DNA from: an uncultured Myxococcales bacterium
GTDB taxonomy: Bacteria; Myxococcota_A; Polyangia; Polyangiales; Polyangiaceae
DNA: 48,095 bases
Reading direction: 5' to 3'
Assembly (NCBI GenBank): GCA_937949945.1
Contig: CALFEQ010000026.1
Coordinates: 1 to 48,095 of the forward strand
Position 1 is the stretch's first letter; the number at the start of each line of letters is the position of its first letter. Shown piece after piece: positions 1 through 8,344 of the stretch. The notes under the pieces were generated by a model. It had not been told where the DNA came from. It searched no databases and worked only from the letters and a program-made list of their open reading frames with translations. A program made the translations under genes and the position numbers.

Positions 1-424
1 CGGCCGCCGCCGCGTCGGCGTCCTCGTCGGCGCCGGCGAGCGGGGACGGGAGCTCCGATCGACCGCCCGCGACGCGGGGGATGAGGACCGTCTCGACGTT
101 CGCGCCGTCCTCGAGCGAAAGGAGCAGCTTGCGCGTGTCGTCGCTCGCGCGGCGCTCGCCCACGACCCGCACCACGTCGCCGAGCCCTCCACCGCCGGAC
201 GACGCCGGCTCGGCGAGCTTCGCGCGCAGACTGGCGGGCAAGTCGGTCATCTTCGCCGGGTCGGTCACGCCGCGGACGTGAATCCAGCGGAAGACCTGCT
301 TGCCGTGGAAGGTGCGCTCGCCGAGACGGCGCATCTCCTCGGTCCACTCCTCCGGCATCCGCGCGAGCGGGCCCGGCGGCAGTGCCGAGCGAGGCGTCGG
401 GGAGGAAGTCGGGGACGTAGCCAC
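1..424 (-). CDS. rlmN: 23S rRNA (adenine-2503-C2) methyltransferase RlmN, N-terminal part (cut by window edge)
   Basis: The frame is open from a GTG at 424 to the window edge, giving about 141 residues. The peptide contains the RlmN/Cfr-type N-terminal helical region: an E-rich helix, then FHGKQVFRWIHVRGV and MTDLPASLRAKL. This precedes the radical-SAM barrel, which lies outside the window. RlmN is a cytoplasmic [4Fe-4S] enzyme that methylates C2 of A2503 of 23S rRNA and A37 of some tRNAs. The GTG is preceded by a GAGG ribosome-binding site that overlaps the end of mazG. The gap between the two genes is only 9 nt, so they are probably co-transcribed. An in-frame ATG at 358 is an alternative start but would cost 22 residues. 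The radical-SAM CxxxCxxC motif cannot be seen here. Confidence 0.85.
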   Translation of the reverse strand, partial: MATSPTSSPTPRSALPPGPLARMPEEWTEEMRRLGERTFHGKQVFRWIHVRGVTDPAKMTDLPASLRAKLAEPASSGGGGLGDVVRVVGERRASDDTRKLLLSLEDGANVETVLIPRVAGGRSELPSPLAGADEDADAAAA

Positions 425-433
425 GACGGGATC

Positions 434-1363
434 CTACCTCGCAACGGGCCCGCGCGCGCTCGGGTCCTCGTCGGCACGGCGCGGATCCTTCACCACCGTC
501 TTGGCCTCCTCCCAGTAGCGATCGAGGACCTCGAGCGGGAGCTTCTCCTGATCGTTGGTCCCGAAGCCGCCGTGCTCTTCCTTCACGCGCGCCTCGACGT
601 GCGCGAAGCGCGCCGTGAACTTGTCGATCGTCCGGCGGAGCGCGCCCTCCGCGTCCACCTTCAGGTGCCGCGACAGGTTCACGAGGGCGAAGAGCACGTC
701 GCCCATCTCCTCCTCGATGGCGGCCTGATCGCCGGCCTCGATCGCACGATCCAGCTCCGCGAGCTCCTCGCCCACCTTGGCGCGGGAGCCACGAGCGTCC
801 GCCCAATCGAACCCGACGCGCTTCACCTTCTCGCCGATGTTCTGTGCACGCACGAGGGCCGGGAGGCTGCGAGGCACGCCCGAGAGCAGCGGGCGCCCCT
901 GCTTCTCCTTCGCCTTCAGCGCCTCCCAGTTCCGGAGGACCTCGTCCGCCGTCTCGGCATCGAGATCCCCGAACACGTGCGGGTGCCGGGTGATCAGCTT
1001 CTCGACGACCCCCGCGACGACCTCGTCGATGCCGAAGCTCTTCTCCTTGCGCGCGAGCTCGGCCAAGAACACGACCTGGAGCATCAGGTCGCCGAGCTCC
1101 TCCCGCAGGGCCTTGCGGTCGCCGGCGTCGATCGCGTCGATGACCTCGCACGCCTCTTCGAGGACGAACTTGCGCACGCTCTCGAACGTCTGCTCGCGAT
1201 CCCACGGACAGCCGCCCGGACCGAGCAGCCGGCTGGTGACGCCGACGAGCCAGCGCAACGTCGATCCGTCCTGGAGCTCGAGCGGGGGCACCGGGCGTGG
1301 GGCATGCTCGTCGAAGCGCGGCAGACCGGGCGCCTCGGTGGAGGCCTGGGCGTTCTCGGACAT
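434..1363 (-). CDS. mazG: Nucleoside triphosphate pyrophosphohydrolase MazG
   Basis: A 309-residue protein with two MazG folds in tandem, as in the Escherichia coli enzyme (263 aa). The first fold has CPWDREQTFESVRKFVLEE and the metal-binding pattern EExCE...LREELGD (residues about 49-95). The second, later in the protein, has EELAELDRAI and IEEEMGDVLFALVN. It hydrolyses NTPs to NMP plus pyrophosphate, cleaning the nucleotide pool and, in E. coli, modulating the stringent response. I chose the ATG at 1363 because the longer frame to 1657 runs through the heptamer repeats and looks non-coding. The N-terminus carries about 30 extra residues, rich in Ala and Pro. It is followed 9 nt later by rlmN on the same strand. 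Confidence 0.93.
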   Translation of the reverse strand: MSENAQASTEAPGLPRFDEHAPRPVPPLELQDGSTLRWLVGVTSRLLGPGGCPWDREQTFESVRKFVLEEACEVIDAIDAGDRKALREELGDLMLQVVFLAELARKEKSFGIDEVVAGVVEKLITRHPHVFGDLDAETADEVLRNWEALKAKEKQGRPLLSGVPRSLPALVRAQNIGEKVKRVGFDWADARGSRAKVGEELAELDRAIEAGDQAAIEEEMGDVLFALVNLSRHLKVDAEGALRRTIDKFTARFAHVEARVKEEHGGFGTNDQEKLPLEVLDRYWEEAKTVVKDPRRADEDPSARGPVAR

Positions 1364-1442
1364 GGGCGGGGGATTACCACTTTTCTTGCGTGGCGGCTTG
1401 CGCCTCGAAGCTCGACAGGTCGCGGCTCGATGCGACGGTCCG

Positions 1443-1794
1443 GGAGGCTCCAGGCTCCAGGCTCCAGGGGGATGCACCGCCGGCGTCCGGATCGTCTCCT
1501 CGCGTCCATTCACCATCGCGGGCCGTGAGCGTTTCCCATGAGCGTTTCGTGACGGAGCCCACGTCGAGCAACGACGTCGCGACCACGGGCATCCGAGGAC
1601 GACGCGCGTGCGGACATGAACCAGAGCCCCGCATGGAGCCGCGCCCGCTCGTCGCATCCGGGAGCCCGGAGCCTGCAGGTCGACGTCCCTGGAGCCTGGA
1701 GCCTGGAGCCTGGAGCCCGAAGTGCCTGGAGCCTGGAGCCCGAAGTGCCTGGAGCCTGGAGCCCGAAGTGCCTGGAGCCTGGAGCCCGGAGCCT
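1443..1794. repeat. Heptamer-bracketed intergenic element 1 (GGCTCCA arm left, TGGAGCC array right)
   Basis: The 483-bp gap between mazG and the permease gene holds no convincing gene. The left arm (1443-1468) is three to four tandem GGCTCCA units. The right arm (about 1660-1794) is a longer inverted array of TGGAGCC units. Within the right arm a 23-bp higher-order unit, two heptamers plus CCCGAAGTG, is repeated about three times (1704-1790). The bracketed spacer contains a short direct repeat, GAGCGTTTC, near 1525 and 1539. The inverted arms could pair in RNA or single-stranded DNA. Function unknown. Confidence 0.85.
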
Positions 1795-1846
1795 CTTTTC
1801 CTGATACCCTTTCCCTCCGTGAGCGTGCCCCGTGGGTGAGGGCTCC

Positions 1847-3046
1847 ATGCCTGCGAAAGAGCCGGGAACGAGCTTCCGCCGCAAGATGATCTTCCTCGCG
1901 GTCGTGCTCGTGCTCGGGCTCGCGTACGTGCTCCGCGGCGTCCTCGTCCCTCTGTTCCTCGCGTTTCTCCTCGCCTACGCGCTCGACCCCTTCGTCGATC
2001 GGCTGGAGGCGCTGCGCGTGCCGCGCGCGCTCGGCGCGATCCTCGTGATGCTCGGGATCGCAGGGCTGTGCACCGTCATCCTCATCTACACGATCCCGCT
2101 CTTCGTCGACGAGGTGACGGACGCCACCGCGACGTTGCCGGACAAGCTGAGAGGCCTACACGCACGCATCGAGGCGTGGTTCGCGGCCAAGCTGCACATC
2201 CGCCTGCCGCACTCGATGAACGACCTCTCGAAGGCGGTGCCGGATCGACTCCTCTCGCAGAACGCGGTCGAGACCGCGAGGACCGCCCTCTTCGGCACGC
2301 TCGGCTACGTCGGCGTCGCGCTCTCGGCGCTGATCGTGCCGGTGTTCGCGCTGTACCTGCTCATCGACTTCGATCGCATCGTCGCTCGCGTCGAGCAGCT
2401 CATCCCGCGGCGCTGGGCGCCGGGGATCTCCGAGGTCGCCCGCGACATCCACAAGACCCTCTCCGGCTACGTCCGCGGCCAGCTCACCGCCAACATCGTG
2501 CTCGCCGCCCTCTATGCGACGGGGCTCCGCATCGTCGACATCCGCCTGGCGGTCGCCATCGGCGTCATGACGGGGATGCTCGCCTTCGTCCCGTACGTCG
2601 GGTTCACCCTCGGGCTCCTCCTCGCGCTCTCGATGGCGATCCTCGACTGGCAGGGCCTCGGCCCCGTCATCGGCGTCATCGCCGTGATGGGCGGCGTGCA
2701 GATCATCGACGCGATGGTCATCACGCCCCGCATCGTCGGGCGATCCGTCGGCCTCGCCCCGCTCGAGGTGATCCTCACGATGATGGCGGCCGGATCGCTG
2801 TTCGGCTTCCTCGGCGTCCTCTTGGCGGTCCCGCTCGGCGCCGTCGCCAAGATCCTCATCCAGCGCGCCGTGAGGGCGTACCTCGCGTCCGCCTTCTACA
2901 ACAAGCCTCCCGACACGGCCCCCGCGAAGAAGCCCGTCGTGCGCTCCCCCGCCGGCGACACCGCCTTCTCGACGACCCTGCCCGGCGGCGCCTCCGCAGG
3001 AAAGCCCACCGCCGCGCAGGTGATCGTCGCCAAAGGAAAGTCATGA
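1847..3046 (+). CDS. AI-2E family (PerM/YhhT-type) inner-membrane transporter
   Basis: A 399-residue polytopic membrane protein. Hydrophobic segments lie near the N-terminus (about residues 17-65), in the middle (about 145-170), and in a C-terminal cluster (about 205-340). The last cluster includes the family-typical IMGGVQIIDAMVITPRIVG-like stretch (here VMGGVQIIDAMVITPRIVGR) followed by LAPLEVILTMMAAGSLFGF. The AI-2E/PerM family comprises permeases of mostly unknown substrate; TqsA has been linked to autoinducer-2 and some members are Na+/H+ antiporters. The ATG at 1847 is chosen over the upstream GTG at 1832 because GTGAGGG lies just before it. The stop overlaps the ATG of the crotonase gene by 4 nt (ATGA), which implies translational coupling. 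The last 45 residues are hydrophilic and rich in Pro and Ala. Confidence 0.88.
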   Translation: MPAKEPGTSFRRKMIFLAVVLVLGLAYVLRGVLVPLFLAFLLAYALDPFVDRLEALRVPRALGAILVMLGIAGLCTVILIYTIPLFVDEVTDATATLPDKLRGLHARIEAWFAAKLHIRLPHSMNDLSKAVPDRLLSQNAVETARTALFGTLGYVGVALSALIVPVFALYLLIDFDRIVARVEQLIPRRWAPGISEVARDIHKTLSGYVRGQLTANIVLAALYATGLRIVDIRLAVAIGVMTGMLAFVPYVGFTLGLLLALSMAILDWQGLGPVIGVIAVMGGVQIIDAMVITPRIVGRSVGLAPLEVILTMMAAGSLFGFLGVLLAVPLGAVAKILIQRAVRAYLASAFYNKPPDTAPAKKPVVRSPAGDTAFSTTLPGGASAGKPTAAQVIVAKGKS

Positions 3047-3840
3047 CTTCGGAGAACGGCCGCGAAGAAGTGCTCGTCGCGACGGACGGGCGCACGAAGA
3101 TCGTCACCCTGAACCGGCCCGAGACGCGCAACGCGCTCACGAAGCCCGTCCTCGAACGCGTCACCGCCGCGATCGACGAGGCCGCGTCGGACGAGGCGAT
3201 CCGCTGCGTCGTCCTCACGGGCGCGGGCGGCCACTTCTGCTCGGGCGCCGACATCCGCAGCACGATGGCGAGCGATCCGGATTTTTTCGATCACCTCGAG
3301 GCGTACATGGACGTGTTCCATGGCGTCATCCGCGCCCTCGTACGCTGCCCGAAGCCGACGATCGCCGCGCTCGACGGCTGCGCGGTCGGCTTCGGCGCGG
3401 ACATGGCGCTCGCCTGCGATCTCCGCGTCGCGGCCACGACGGCGTACCTGCAGGAGAAGTTCGTCGACATCGGCCTGATGCCGGACGGCGGCGGGACGTT
3501 CTGGCTCCCGCGCCTCATCGGGACCGCGCGCGCGATGAAGGCCATCCTGCTGAGCGACAAGCTCACGGCGAAGGACCTCGAGGCTCTCGGTCTCCTCGCC
3601 GACTGCGTCCCCCCGGAAGAGCTCACGAGCGCCACGATGGCCCTCGCGCGCCGCCTCGAGAAGGGGCCGCCGCTCGCGTTCATGGAGGCCAAGCGCGCCG
3701 TCTACGCGAACCTCGGCGATCTCGAGGCTGCCCTCCGCCGCGAGCGCGAGGGCCAGCTCCGCCTCCTCCGCTCGCAGGACGTGATCGAGGGGGTCATGGC
3801 CTGGGCGCAGAAGCGGCCGCCCGAGTTCAAGGGACGTTGA
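3043..3840 (+). CDS. Enoyl-CoA hydratase/isomerase (crotonase) family protein
   Basis: A 265-residue crotonase fold. The oxyanion-hole segments are seen as GAGGHFCSGADI (61-71) and DGCAVGFGADMALACD (111-126), and the CoA-pocket segment as IGLMPDGGGTFWLPRLIG (143-160). The usual catalytic Glu in the GxGxE segment is replaced by Asp120, and an Asp lies in MPDGGG, as in PaaG-like isomerases. The exact reaction (hydration, isomerisation or other acyl-CoA chemistry) is therefore not certain. It acts in the cytoplasm on acyl-CoA thioesters. Its ATG overlaps the stop of the permease gene. The gene ends 18 bp from the convergent cysK gene. Confidence 0.9.
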   Translation: MTSENGREEVLVATDGRTKIVTLNRPETRNALTKPVLERVTAAIDEAASDEAIRCVVLTGAGGHFCSGADIRSTMASDPDFFDHLEAYMDVFHGVIRALVRCPKPTIAALDGCAVGFGADMALACDLRVAATTAYLQEKFVDIGLMPDGGGTFWLPRLIGTARAMKAILLSDKLTAKDLEALGLLADCVPPEELTSATMALARRLEKGPPLAFMEAKRAVYANLGDLEAALRREREGQLRLLRSQDVIEGVMAWAQKRPPEFKGR

Positions 3841-3858
3841 GGGTCCGCGCGCCGAAGC

Positions 3859-4746
3859 TCACGCGAGGAGATAGCGCTCGCCTCCGTCGCAGAGCAACGT
3901 GACGACCGGCCCGCGCACCTTCGTCGCGACCTGACAGGCCGCGTGCACGTTCGCGCCCGAGGAGGGCCCCACGAGGAGCCCCTCCTCCCGCGCGAGCCGT
4001 CGCGCCATGTCGTCGGCGGCGAGGTCGGTCACGGTGATGACCTCGTCGATGAGCTCGCGGTCGAGCACCTTCGGGACGAAGCCCGCCCCGAGGCCCTGGA
4101 TCCCGTGCATGCCCGGCTCTCCACCGGACAGCACCGCGCTCTTCGCGGGCTCGACGGCGACGATGCGCGCGTCGGGGCGCTCGCGCTTGAGGACGCGGCC
4201 CACCCCGGTGAGCGTGCCGCCCGTGCCGACGCCGACGACGAACGCCGCGAGGTCGGGGACCTCCGCGAGGATCTCGCGTGCGGTGGCTCGCTCGTGCGCG
4301 GCGGGATTCGCCGGGTTCTCGAACTGGCGCGGCATGAACGCACGCTCCGTCCGCGCGACGATCCGCTCCGCCTCCGCGACCGCGCCGGCCATGCCCTCGT
4401 CCGCCGCGGTGATGACGATCTCGGCGCCGTACGCGCGGAGAATGCGGCGCCGCTCGACGCTCATGTCCTCGGGCATCACGAGGATGCAGCGATAGCCGCG
4501 GACGGCGGCGATCATCGCGAGAGCGATGCCCGTGTTGCCGCTCGTCGCCTCGACGATGACGCTCCCCTCTCCGAGCTTCCCTTCGGCCTCGGCCGCCTGA
4601 ATCATCGCGAGCGCGGGGCGGTCCTTGACGCTCCCGCTCGGGTTCTTCGACTCGAGCTTCGCCAGCACGGTCGTCCCGCGTGGCGGCACGCGCCGGAGCT
4701 CGATGAGTGGAGTGTCGCCGACGAGGTCGAGGACGCTACGAGGCAT
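3859..4746 (-). CDS. cysK: Cysteine synthase (O-acetylserine sulfhydrylase), PLP-dependent
   Basis: A 295-residue fold-type II PLP enzyme making L-cysteine from O-acetylserine and sulfide. Visible motifs are NPSGSVKDRPA with the Schiff-base Lys41, the substrate loop TSGNTGI (68-74), the PLP-phosphate loop GTGGTLTG (174-181), GIQGLGAGFVPKVLD (215-229), and PSSGAN (261-266), which contacts the pyridine nitrogen. Length and the IQG-GAGF segment fit CysK better than CysM. The related cystathionine beta-synthase subfamily is also possible, but no CBS domain is present. It lies 54 bp downstream of the asparaginase gene on the same strand. Confidence 0.9.
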   Translation of the reverse strand: MPRSVLDLVGDTPLIELRRVPPRGTTVLAKLESKNPSGSVKDRPALAMIQAAEAEGKLGEGSVIVEATSGNTGIALAMIAAVRGYRCILVMPEDMSVERRRILRAYGAEIVITAADEGMAGAVAEAERIVARTERAFMPRQFENPANPAAHERATAREILAEVPDLAAFVVGVGTGGTLTGVGRVLKRERPDARIVAVEPAKSAVLSGGEPGMHGIQGLGAGFVPKVLDRELIDEVITVTDLAADDMARRLAREEGLLVGPSSGANVHAACQVATKVRGPVVTLLCDGGERYLLA

Positions 4747-4800
4747 CGCCCGCGATCGTACCCGCTCGAAGCCCGCGCCAGGGAGCCCGATCGTCGCCCG

Positions 4801-5853
4801 TCAGGCATCGCGCTCGCCGACGACGTCGGACTCGAACCAGGCGCGCAGCGCAGGCCCCGGGCCATGACGGCCGAGGCCCACCATCAGCTTCGCGAGGGCG
4901 GCCTCCACGGTCATGTCCTTCGCGGAGATCGCGCCGGCCTCCGCCGCCATCACGCCACCCTCGTAGCGCTCGAGATCCACGAAGCCTCGAAGGCACTGGG
5001 AGACGACGACGACGGGCACGTTGCGTGCCCTCGCCTCCTCGAGCGCCGGCAGGAGCGACCGCGGGACGTTCCCCGTCCCATAGCCCTCGAGCACCAGCCC
5101 CTTCACGCCGGCCCGCACCGCGCCGCGGACGAGCGCGGGGTCGAGCCCCGGGAACACGCGCACGGCGAGGACGCGCGGCTCGAGGCGATCGTCGAGCGGC
5201 GCGAGCGGGCTCGGGGCGCGTACGTGCGGGGCGATCTCGACGTCGATGCCGAGCTCCACGAGCGGTGCGAGCTGCGGCGAATCGAAGGCGTCGAACCCCC
5301 ACGCGTCCCGCTTCGTCGCGCGTGCGCCGCGCAGCGCGCGCGAGTGCATCACCACGCAGACCTCGGGGACGGGCAGCGTCGCCACGAGCGCGGCGTCGAT
5401 GAGGTTCTGTCGCGCGTCGGTGCGTGCATCGACGAGCGGCTTCTGCGACCCGGTCAAGACGACGGGCTTCGGGAGCGGCCCGAGCAAGAACGCGAGCGCG
5501 CTCGCGGTGTAGGCCATCGTGTCGGTGCCGTGCACGACGACGATGCCGTCGTAGTTCGGGAGCTGCGAATGGACCTCGCGCGCGAGCGTCAGCCAGTCGG
5601 ACGGCTGCATGTTCGCAGAGTCCATCTGGAACAAGAGGCGCGTCTCGAGGTCGGCGATCCGAGCGAGGCTCGGCACCTCGAGGACCATGTCGCGGCTGGT
5701 CCTCTCTTCGTCGATCTTGACGAGCTTCTTCGGTCGGTCGCCGTCGCCGCTGCCCGGCGCCTCGTCCACCGCGGGCTCACCGCCCGGATGGGTCATGAGC
5801 AACGTCCCTCCCGTGAGCAGGAGCAGCAGACGGGGCGGCCGGCGTTGACCCAT
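4801..5853 (-). CDS. ansA: L-asparaginase, cytoplasmic type I-like
   Basis: A 350-residue asparaginase/glutaminase-family amidohydrolase. It converts L-asparagine to aspartate and ammonia. The N-terminal strand and first catalytic Thr are in LLLTGGTLLM (11-20). The substrate-binding DSANM is at 78-82. The second signature VVHGTDTMAYTASAL (106-120) supplies Thr110 and Asp111. There is no signal peptide, so a cytoplasmic type I-like enzyme is inferred. I chose the ATG at 5853; the longer reading frame to 5961 overlaps the OPX gene and gives Ser/Arg-rich, non-family sequence. The gene starts 22 bp after the OPX gene ends, so it may be co-transcribed, with no obvious functional link. Confidence 0.88.
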   Translation of the reverse strand: MGQRRPPRLLLLLTGGTLLMTHPGGEPAVDEAPGSGDGDRPKKLVKIDEERTSRDMVLEVPSLARIADLETRLLFQMDSANMQPSDWLTLAREVHSQLPNYDGIVVVHGTDTMAYTASALAFLLGPLPKPVVLTGSQKPLVDARTDARQNLIDAALVATLPVPEVCVVMHSRALRGARATKRDAWGFDAFDSPQLAPLVELGIDVEIAPHVRAPSPLAPLDDRLEPRVLAVRVFPGLDPALVRGAVRAGVKGLVLEGYGTGNVPRSLLPALEEARARNVPVVVVSQCLRGFVDLERYEGGVMAAEAGAISAKDMTVEAALAKLMVGLGRHGPGPALRAWFESDVVGERDA

Positions 5854-5875
5854 TCGACGATCCGCGCCCCTTCGC

Positions 5876-6490
5876 TCAGAAGAGCCGCTGGTCGACCTTG
5901 ATCGTGTCGCCCTGCTGCAGCTTGATGTCGGGACGCACGTTGTCCGTGATCGCGTCGACACTGACGATCGCGTTCACGGTCCCTTTGCCTTCGACCTGGC
6001 GGATCACCTGCACGTGATTGGTGTCCGCGAGCGGCGTGAACCACCCGGCCGCGGCGATGGCCTGAACGAGCGTCATCCCGTCCTGATACGGGAGCGGGCC
6101 CTGCTTCGCGACCTGGCCGATGACCTGGATCGTCTTCGAGTTGTACGCCTTGACCTTGACCTGCACCTGCGGGCTGACGAGGAACTTGGCCTCGATCAGC
6201 GCGTCGCGGAGCGACGTCGCGATCTCGCGCGGCTCGAGCCCAGCGACCTTCAGCGGCTCGACGTACGGGAACGCGAGGGTGCCGTCGGGTTGGACCTCGT
6301 ACTCCGTCGGGAGCTTGTCCTCCCCGACGACGATCACCTCGAGGACGTCGCCCGGCCCGACCTGCTGATTGATGACCGGCTCGGGCAGGTTGGGCGGAGG
6401 CGGATAGCTCCGGGCGCACGCCGGGAGGAAGAAGCCGATCGACGCGGCGAGCAAGAGCGCGAGCAGAGAGAGGAGACGCGACAGCAGCAT
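5876..6490 (-). CDS. Polysaccharide export (OPX/Wza-like) lipoprotein, short form
   Basis: A 204-residue lipoprotein. The signal ends in the lipobox LPAC with Cys at 25. It is followed by a Poly_export domain (about 40-115; VGPGDVLEVIVVGEDKL, DGTLAFPYV) and one SLBB-like domain (about 118-200; IQVIGQVAKQGPLPYQDG, LQQGDTIKVDQ). OPX proteins form the periplasmic/outer-membrane exit of capsule and exopolysaccharide systems. Wza of E. coli is much longer and ends in an amphipathic helix that crosses the outer membrane. This protein stops right after the SLBB domain, so it should need a separate beta-barrel, and one is encoded directly upstream. A TTG start at 6559 is possible but would bury the signal peptide. 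No synthase, Wzx, Wzy or Wzc gene is nearby. Confidence 0.85.
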   Translation of the reverse strand: MLLSRLLSLLALLLAASIGFFLPACARSYPPPPNLPEPVINQQVGPGDVLEVIVVGEDKLPTEYEVQPDGTLAFPYVEPLKVAGLEPREIATSLRDALIEAKFLVSPQVQVKVKAYNSKTIQVIGQVAKQGPLPYQDGMTLVQAIAAAGWFTPLADTNHVQVIRQVEGKGTVNAIVSVDAITDNVRPDIKLQQGDTIKVDQRLF

Positions 6491-6589
6491 GGCGTGGACG
6501 ACCGCACCGCGACCGGGCACGACCGCAACGAGCGTTGTCTCTCGACGTCGCCTCGTCAAGTCGGGCGCGCGGCCGAGCCGCCCGCCACG

Positions 6590-8074
6590 TCAGTAGAAGT
6601 AGCGGGCGCCGAGGAAGGCTTGGAAGCGGCGGTAGTTCAGGTCGAAGACACCGGGAGCCCCCGTCACCGTGGATGCGGCAGGCAGCTGGGTGTCGCTGAA
6701 CTGCTGGACGTAGTCGATCGTCGTGTTGATACCGAAGGACGACGAGAGACGGTACTCGGCGAACAGACCTCCGCCGACACGGACGTTCGTGAAATCACCC
6801 GTCACCTGCGTCGGCGCTACGCCCGGTCCGACATTGAAGAACGCCGGCGGGTACTCGAGCAGCTCTCCGTAAGCATCGAACCGCAGCACTACCCTGCCGC
6901 CGAACCAGTACTCGAGCCGACCGTAGAGCTTGTTCGTCGTGTAGAAGTTCGCGAGCAAGCTCGTCTGGAAGTCGCGAAGAACGCCGAGAGACACCCTCGA
7001 CAGGAGGAGCGTCGCCTGCCCCGGCTCGTCCGTCCCACCGCTCTGACCGAGGTAGAACGTTCCCTCGGCCTGACCCGTGATGCTGTCGAACTGCAGCGAC
7101 GAAGGAGCCTCTGGAGCCTTGAAGAACGTCCCGCCGTAACCAACCGCGAGGAGCGTCCCGAAGCGCTCCGTTACGAGGCCCGTCAAACCGAAGCGGGTCC
7201 GGAGCGGCGTAGAGTCGTTCAGGTAATTGAGGGCTCGCTCGGCGTGCGGGTAGTTGATGAACCGCAGGTTCGTCTCACTGAACAGCGCCGTACGCGGCCG
7301 AAAGCGCCAGCGATTCCGCACCGCAACCTCGTGGGTGAGGTTCGTGTACGGAACGCCCTGGGACTCCTCGAACAGGGCGGCCATGATCTGGTACCCGCCG
7401 CGGATGTCGAGCGTTCCCCCACCCGGGATGAAGACGAGCTCGCCGCCACCCCGGAGGTCGCTCCGGTTGAAGGAGAGGTTCGGGTCGGCGAGGACCTGCG
7501 GTTGGATGAGGCGGTTGTAGGCGCCAAAAATGCCCAAGCCGACGGGGCGCCCCTGGGCGATGTCGAGCCGGAGATCGGAGTTGACTCCGACGTTGTGCTG
7601 CCGGCTCATCTCCTTGCCGATGAAGAACCTGGCGGTCGCGGCGGCTCCACCTCGGAAGGTGATCAGGCGAGGCGTGACGGGCGCGCCGCCGTCGGCGAGG
7701 CGCTGCTGGCCGAGCGTCGAGAGGTAGAGCGATGGGGTGACTCGAAAGATGGCCCCATCCCTCGGCGGGAGCGTCGGCGGGCCGTTGACGATGTTCGGCC
7801 CCTCCGTGTGCGAACGCCGGAACCAGTTCGAGTCGTAGCCGGCCTCCGCACCGATGCCCGGATGGAGCTCGAGATCGCCGGTGCGAATACCAGGCCCCTC
7901 GGTGAAGCGCCGGTCCGCGAGCCACCCCTGCGCCGAGGCGGTGCTCGAGTACGTCAACGCCGCGAGCGGCAAGGCGAACGCCACGTACGCCCGCCCTCGG
8001 CGGAGCCACCCTCGGAGGCGCGAGGCGAACGTCTCGGGTGAGCCCGAACCGGAGGGAACAGCGTGACGGTTCAT
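6590..8074 (-). CDS. Outer-membrane beta-barrel protein, probable porin partner of the adjacent OPX protein
   Basis: A 494-residue protein with a long N-region and a signal peptide ending TASAQG (about residue 48). The rest is made of alternating amphipathic beta-strands with many Tyr, Phe, Arg and Gly residues. It ends in an aromatic residue (FLGARYFY), typical of proteins inserted by BAM. It begins 99 bp upstream of the OPX gene on the same strand. In M. xanthus, short OPX proteins lacking a membrane-spanning helix are paired with beta-barrel porins; this neighbour fits that role by inference. The ATG at 8074 is chosen because it starts the signal peptide, although no good ribosome-binding site is visible. 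A GTG-initiated extension to 8269 exists in frame and cannot be excluded. Confidence 0.75.
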   Translation of the reverse strand: MNRHAVPSGSGSPETFASRLRGWLRRGRAYVAFALPLAALTYSSTASAQGWLADRRFTEGPGIRTGDLELHPGIGAEAGYDSNWFRRSHTEGPNIVNGPPTLPPRDGAIFRVTPSLYLSTLGQQRLADGGAPVTPRLITFRGGAAATARFFIGKEMSRQHNVGVNSDLRLDIAQGRPVGLGIFGAYNRLIQPQVLADPNLSFNRSDLRGGGELVFIPGGGTLDIRGGYQIMAALFEESQGVPYTNLTHEVAVRNRWRFRPRTALFSETNLRFINYPHAERALNYLNDSTPLRTRFGLTGLVTERFGTLLAVGYGGTFFKAPEAPSSLQFDSITGQAEGTFYLGQSGGTDEPGQATLLLSRVSLGVLRDFQTSLLANFYTTNKLYGRLEYWFGGRVVLRFDAYGELLEYPPAFFNVGPGVAPTQVTGDFTNVRVGGGLFAEYRLSSSFGINTTIDYVQQFSDTQLPAASTVTGAPGVFDLNYRRFQAFLGARYFY

Positions 8075-8344
8075 CGCGACGAACGATCGAAGCAAGGGCG
8101 CATGCCGGCGCTGCGCGAATGGAGGGGTACTCGGGCCATCGTTCGGGTGCAATGTGAATCGAAGATGTTCGAGAGGGCCAACCCCTTGCAGGACTGCATT
8201 CGCGCGCGCGAGGGCTGATCCACCGTCCAAACTCACGTCGATGTCCGACGGAGTCTCGGCGATTGCCACCCCCTACTTCTGGTTGGCGTACTGCGCGCCG
8301 CCGATCGTCCGCCGTCGGTGCTTCGTCCGACTACTCCTACGAGA

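Noticed and set aside
278..1528. Long open frames on the strand opposite mazG, and many similar ones opposite the TPR genes, dnaB and the hydrolase gene.
   Set aside because: They are mirror frames typical of very GC-rich DNA, made of Arg/Ala/Val-rich sequence with no domain, and the opposite strand encodes recognisable proteins.
1443..1794. CRISPR array suggested by regular repeats.
   Set aside because: Repeats are 7 bp without unique spacers between units and no cas genes are present.
3103..3840. Loss of function of the crotonase because the usual catalytic Glu is Asp.
   Set aside because: Asp is used in active isomerases of this superfamily (PaaG-like), so degeneration is not supported.
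6491..6559. Upstream TTG start of the OPX gene.
   Set aside because: It would place 23 Arg-rich residues before a clear lipoprotein signal peptide.
8075..8269. N-terminal extension of the beta-barrel protein by 65 residues from a GTG at 8269.
   Set aside because: The signal peptide begins at 8074 and the extension has no recognisable domain; still, lack of a good ribosome-binding site at 8074 leaves some doubt.
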